From Acetobacteraceae bacterium (GTDB lineage Bacteria; Pseudomonadota; Alphaproteobacteria; Acetobacterales; Acetobacteraceae), in NCBI GenBank assembly GCA_030044345.1, contig JASHVY010000261.1, positions 1 to 23,515 of the forward strand: DNA of 23,515 bases, given 5' to 3'. Each line of letters starts with the position of its first letter. Positions within the stretch are counted from its first letter, which is position 1. A program made the position numbers and the translations under genes. Below the pieces are notes generated by a model, which searched no databases, was not told the origin of the DNA, and saw only the letters and a program-made list of their open reading frames with translations. Below are positions 21,750 to 23,515 of this stretch, one piece after another.

Positions 21750-23066
21750 TCAGTTACGACGCGAGCGACCGGAAATCTCCCGCAGTACGTCCTCAAAGAC
21801 CTCTAGCGCCAAGTCAGCTTCTTCACGAGTGATGATTGCAGGAGGCTTGATTTTGACGACATTCCCAAGCCCGCCGTACCGCGTCGTCCCAAAGATCACA
21901 CCCCGCTCCATGCCCAGCTCGTAGAACTCCTGCGCTTCCTTGGTAGCCGGTTCCTTCGTTTGTCGATCACGGACAAGCTCGACGCCGATTGCAAGGCCAG
22001 GACCGCGGACGTCGCCAATGATCTCATATCCCTGCTGCAAGTCCCTGAGACGGTTAACGATGTAGTCTCCCTGCCGCTTGCAATTTTCGAAGACGCCTTC
22101 ATCCTCAAGCACCTCAATGGTCGCCAAGGCAGCCGCCGCAGACGGCGCAAAGTGGCCGAACGTGAGGGCATCTTCACCCGGGCCAAACTCCTCGAGATCG
22201 TCGCGCGCCACGACACCGGCCAACGGATATCCGCCGCCAATCGCCTTACCAAAGACGAGAATGTCCGGCACAACGCCGTAATAGTCAGCAGCAAACATCG
22301 CCGGGATGCGCCCGAACGCCGTCTGCACCTCATCCCAAATGAGAAGCACGCCCTCTTCATCGCAAATCTGTCGAATCGCCTTCAGGTACTCCGGTGGGAA
22401 ATCCAGCTGCGCACCATTCCCTTGAATCGGCTCCATAAGCAGTGCCGTGGGCCTGCCGGTGATACCCTTACGAATACTCTGGCGCACAAGGTCCGCACAC
22501 GCGATGCCGCACGAGCTGTATGTGAGGTTCAGCGGGCATCGATAGCAGTACGCCTGTGGAACTCTAACCGGATCACGCTGAAACGCCGCGAACTTGTTGT
22601 TCGGATGCGGCCAACTGACCGCCATCGTCGCCAGCGTCCTTCCGTGATATCCGTCGAACAGCGTCAAGAACGGGCCCGCGCCTGGGCGATTGATCATGGC
22701 AAGCTTCATTGCAGTCTCGATCGCCGTGCTTCCGTGCAGCGAAAAGGCCACCCGGTTGAGTCGGCCCGGCGCAAGCTCAGCCAACCGCTTTGCCAGAAGC
22801 AGGATCGGCTCGTTACCGTAGTTACTTCGGACCTGCGCGATCTCACGTGCCTGACGCTCCGCAGCCTCGATCACGCGCGGATGCGAGTGGCCGACGTTCA
22901 TGGCCCACGCCTGCGAGATGCAGTCGAGATAGCGGCGACCTTGCGAGTCCCAGACGAACGCGCCCTTCCCTCTCACCATCACCAGGGGACGCTCACCCGA
23001 GCTCCATCCGCTCATGAGAGCGGCTCTGCCAGCTTCGAGGTCGTTCTCTGCTGCCCTAACTTCCAT
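21750..23066 (-). CDS. class III PLP-dependent aminotransferase with four-Cys motif
   Basis: A 438-residue cytoplasmic class III transaminase, first gene of the operon. Seen are AFVWDSQGRRYLDCISQAWA (36-55), SLHGSTAIETAMKLA (109-123), YHGRTLATMA (140-149), MEPIQGNGA (211-219), PLP aspartate in LIWDEVQTAFGR (242-253), and Schiff-base Lys274 in VFGKAIGGGYPLAG. An insertion carries C174-x2-C177-x8-C186-x3-C190 (in CYRCPLNLTYSSCGIAC), a motif found in one branch of the family and possibly structural or metal-binding (inference). The start at ATG 23066 has AAGGAG just upstream; the longer frame to 23096 lacks support. Only distantly similar to the next gene, so the pair probably act on different substrates or steps. 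Confidence 0.9.
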   Translation of the reverse strand: MEVRAAENDLEAGRAALMSGWSSGERPLVMVRGKGAFVWDSQGRRYLDCISQAWAMNVGHSHPRVIEAAERQAREIAQVRSNYGNEPILLLAKRLAELAPGRLNRVAFSLHGSTAIETAMKLAMINRPGAGPFLTLFDGYHGRTLATMAVSWPHPNNKFAAFQRDPVRVPQAYCYRCPLNLTYSSCGIACADLVRQSIRKGITGRPTALLMEPIQGNGAQLDFPPEYLKAIRQICDEEGVLLIWDEVQTAFGRIPAMFAADYYGVVPDILVFGKAIGGGYPLAGVVARDDLEEFGPGEDALTFGHFAPSAAAALATIEVLEDEGVFENCKRQGDYIVNRLRDLQQGYEIIGDVRGPGLAIGVELVRDRQTKEPATKEAQEFYELGMERGVIFGTTRYGGLGNVVKIKPPAIITREEADLALEVFEDVLREISGRSRRN

Positions 23067-23115
23067 CTCTCTCCTTAAAGCAACCGCTCCCAGCAACGTT
23101 GGAATTCAGCGACGT

Positions 23116-23151
23116 TGGAAACGATTACATTTGGCAAGCGCTATCAAACAA
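23116..23151 (-). promoter_or_regulatory. candidate promoter with LacI-type operator
   Basis: TGGAAACGATTACA (23116-23129) fits the pattern TGNAANCGNTNNCA recognised by LacI/CcpA-type repressors, and 10 of its 14 positions are two-fold symmetric. On the minus strand it contains TGTAAT (23129-23124), a five-of-six match to the -10 box, with a weak TTGTTT -35 (23151-23146) 16 bases upstream. It lies 50 bases before the ATG of the first aminotransferase. Operator overlap with the -10 box suggests repression. No LacI-family gene is in the window. Confidence 0.45.
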
Positions 23152-23239
23152 ACAACAAGACTCGGGGCTTGGTGTCCGTCCTCCGGAGGCTTTGCGAGTC
23201 ATTTGAATCGGTTATCCGCGGCCGGACTGCATGCTTGAG

Positions 23240-23515
23240 CGGCTGGAACTGGGACGGCTCGCTCGATCGCATCCATCACACTCGCCCAACGAGGAGCCGA
23301 TCTTTCAAGGCGCTTTGGCCAGCCTCCTTCCTTACCTCGAAACCGAGAGCGTCAAACGATCTCAACAAGTCAAAGGCTTCGTCGCGCTGCCGAAGCGCTG
23401 GATCGTCGAGCGCACTGTCGCGTGGCTCAATCACTGCCGGCGATTGGCCAAGGGCTGGGAGAACCTCAACCGAAATGCCCCCCGCTTTCCTCAAGCCCAC
23501 TTCCACCCGCCTCGT
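23240..23515 (+). mobile_element. IS5-family transposase remnant, internally deleted, runs off the window
   Basis: Two pieces of an IS5-family (IS1031/IS427-like) transposase in different frames. The first, WNWDGSLDRIHHT (23244-23282), matches the WDWDGTLDRIHHAL motif that in intact enzymes lies in the N-terminal third. The second, ESVKRSQQVKGFVALPKRW and IVERTVAWLNHCRRLAKGWE (~23345-23455), is the C-terminal catalytic block with the conserved Glu of VERT, continuing ENLNRNA to the window end. Fewer than 90 bases separate them, where an intact gene would have several hundred, so an internal deletion is evident. The end of the element lies outside the window. Confidence 0.75.

Noticed and set aside
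21960..23078. 372-codon plus-strand frame antisense to the first aminotransferase
   Set aside because: Arg-rich shadow frame. The minus strand has complete class III aminotransferase motifs.
1..23515. CRISPR arrays, tRNA, rRNA or riboswitches
   Set aside because: No regularly spaced repeats, no tRNA-like cloverleaf sequence and no known riboswitch core was seen on reading. A covariance-model search could not be run.

Overview
The window looks like an accessory or catabolic region of a high-GC alphaproteobacterium, probably a Rhizobiales-type soil or plant-associated organism. This rests on gene content: several ABC importers, a MocR-type regulator, RidA proteins, and remnants of IS6 and IS5 family elements. 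No rRNA, tRNA or housekeeping gene is present to fix the taxonomy. Base composition is mosaic: the branched-chain-type transporter block (about 1.9-9.1 kb) is visibly GC-richer in third codon positions than the blocks to its right.

Layout. (1) 1-1.9 kb: a Crp/Fnr-family regulator on the minus strand. Next come the first ~90 codons of an O-acetylhomoserine sulfhydrylase (metY-like) gene, cut off and joined to unrelated sequence, and a short AT-richer stretch. (2) 1.94-9.07 kb, plus strand: a branched-chain amino-acid-type (HAAT/Liv) ABC importer in the order ATPase, binding protein, permease, permease, ATPase. It is followed by a mandelate racemase-subgroup enolase-superfamily enzyme and an alpha/beta hydrolase. 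This reads as an uptake-plus-catabolism operon for a carboxylate, amide or ester whose identity the sequence does not give. (3) 9.23-16.31 kb: a minus-strand MocR (GntR-HTH plus aminotransferase fold) regulator faces a plus-strand operon of RidA deaminase, Tat-exported polar amino-acid binding protein, two permeases, ATPase, FAD/NAD(P)-binding oxidoreductase and a second RidA. The logic fits import and oxidation of an amine or amino acid to an imine, with RidA hydrolysing the imine. (4) 16.38-16.77 kb: a frameshifted C-terminal remnant of an IS6-family transposase with one recognisable terminal repeat. (5) 16.85-23.07 kb, minus strand: two class III aminotransferases, then a CUT1-type carbohydrate ABC importer (binding protein and two permeases). 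There is no ATPase gene, and the operon ends next to the IS6 remnant. A LacI-type operator-like palindrome overlaps a candidate promoter upstream of the first aminotransferase. (6) 23.24 kb to the end: a plus-strand, internally deleted IS5-family transposase remnant running off the window.

Three transport-and-catabolism modules with different transporter classes (HAAT, PAAT, CUT1) therefore sit side by side, separated or flanked by decayed mobile DNA and a truncated gene. The most attractive candidates for undescribed pathways are the MocR/RidA/FAD-oxidoreductase module and the double-aminotransferase/CUT1 module. All substrate statements are inference.
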